Shown: one piece after another, positions 12,011 to 12,520 of the stretch | Layout: the number at the start of each line of letters is the position of its first letter | How positions within the stretch are numbered: the first letter of the stretch is position 1 | NCBI GenBank assembly: GCA_905372875.1 | Contig: CAJPQU010000049.1 | Span: forward strand, 1 to 12,520 | Source: an uncultured Schwartzia sp. | GTDB taxonomy: Bacteria > Bacillota > Negativicutes > Selenomonadales > Selenomonadaceae | Reading direction: 5' to 3' | Length of the DNA: 12,520 bases | Notes under the pieces: model-generated | Seen by the model: the letters and a program-made list of their open reading frames with translations, nothing else | What the model was told of the DNA's origin: nothing | Database searches by the model: none | Translations under genes and position numbers: made by a program

Positions 12011-12520
12011 CAGCCGCACCCCCTGGCCGTCGCGTCTCGTGAAGCCCGGCTCTGCCGATAGGCTTCCGCCGTTCCCCAGAAGACGCTTTCCCCTAAGTGA
12101 AGGACATGGGTTGCGTCAGCCAGCGCCGCTTCCACGTCGTGGGTAATCATGAGAATGGTGACCCCGGCTTGATGGAGGGCGCCAAGGATGCCGTACATAT
12201 CGGCAGCCGCCTGGGGATCAAGGCCCGAAACCGGCTCATCCAAGAGCAGCACTTTCCCCGCCGCCCCCAGCGCCCGCGCCAAAAGCACGCGCTGCTGCTG
12301 GCCGCCGGAGAGATCGCGATAGCAGCGATCTGCCAGATGGTCGATGCCGAGGCGGGCCATATTTTCCTCTGCCCGCTTTTTTTCGTCCCGGGTGTAAAAG
12401 GGGCGAAGCCCCATGCGCCCCTGACAGCCGGAGCGAACGATCTCCCGCACCGAAGCAGGAAATCCCCGCTGCACGGCGGTCTGTTGGGCGAGGTAGCCAA
12501 TGTCGCGGAGAGAGAGCCCC
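12010..12520 (-). CDS. znuC: Metal-ion ABC transporter ATP-binding protein (5' end beyond window)
   Basis: The cytoplasmic ATPase drives the ABC-3 permease encoded next. About 169 residues are visible; the start and the Walker A motif lie off the right edge. Seen in order are the Q-loop (IGYLAQQ, residues about 7-13 of the visible part), the signature LSGGQQQR, Walker B VLLLDEP, the D-loop SGLD, and the switch His in MITHD. The region QRGFPASVREIV with GRMG(L) after the Q-loop is typical of ZnuC/AdcC/MntB ATPases. The stop overlaps the permease ATG as TGATG. The C-terminus is short, without a regulatory domain, as expected for this family. Zinc is the more likely substrate by analogy, but manganese is possible. 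Confidence 0.95.
   Translation of the reverse strand, partial: GLSLRDIGYLAQQTAVQRGFPASVREIVRSGCQGRMGLRPFYTRDEKKRAEENMARLGIDHLADRCYRDLSGGQQQRVLLARALGAAGKVLLLDEPVSGLDPQAAADMYGILGALHQAGVTILMITHDVEAALADATHVLHLGESVFWGTAEAYRQSRASRDATARGCG

Overview
The window is almost entirely bacterial coding sequence. It reads as a chromosome segment of an anaerobic, didermic Firmicute, most likely of the Negativicutes (Veillonella/Megasphaera/Selenomonas relatives). That placement is inference. It rests on the moderately GC-rich genes with strong AGGAGG-type ribosome binding sites, an uptake [NiFe] hydrogenase with a Tat-exported small subunit, and a secreted protein at 7738-8481 of a type I associate with this class.

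Left part (1-7451, all on the minus strand): a [NiFe]-hydrogenase operon. A sigma70-type promoter at 7423-7451 precedes the Tat-signal small subunit, the large subunit, a di-haem cytochrome b anchor and an 80-residue protein with a CxxCxC N-terminus. Next come hypA, hypB, the endopeptidase, hypC, hypD and the start of hypE, which runs off the left edge. Most junctions overlap or nearly touch, so translation is probably coupled. The exception is the gap before hypA, where a hairpin followed by a T tract looks like an intra-operon terminator or attenuator dividing structural from maturation genes. Structural subunits, membrane anchor, Ni and Fe(CN)2CO insertion factors and the protease are all present; hypF is not in the window. 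The small subunit has the standard oxygen-sensitive type of proximal cluster ligands.

Middle part (7452-10245): a monocistronic secreted protein of unknown function (7738-8481, minus) with its own terminator; tRNA-Ala(CGC) on the plus strand with a good promoter and terminator; then an AT-rich stretch of about 1.3 kb unlike its surroundings. That stretch holds an interrupted reading frame, one Cys-rich orphan gene (9071-9520) and decayed sequence. It ends at tRNA-Thr(CGT) on the minus strand, which has a perfect-consensus promoter and a strong terminator. This looks like an acquired and partly decayed insert between two tRNA genes, though no att repeats are visible.

Right part (10267-12520, minus strand): the end of a metal-ion ABC transporter operon of the ZnuC/ZnuB (AdcC/AdcB, ABC-3) family. 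The ATPase enters from the right edge, the permease follows with a TGATG overlap, and then come two paralogous exported proteins sharing a Cys...Cys-Cys core motif, the first joined to the permease by a TAATG overlap. These two probably work with the transporter in the cell envelope.

The most interesting items are the CxxCxC/HxHxH small protein, which carries the metal-binding motif that this HypB lacks; the attenuator before hypA; and the tandem exported CC-motif proteins coupled to the zinc-type transporter.
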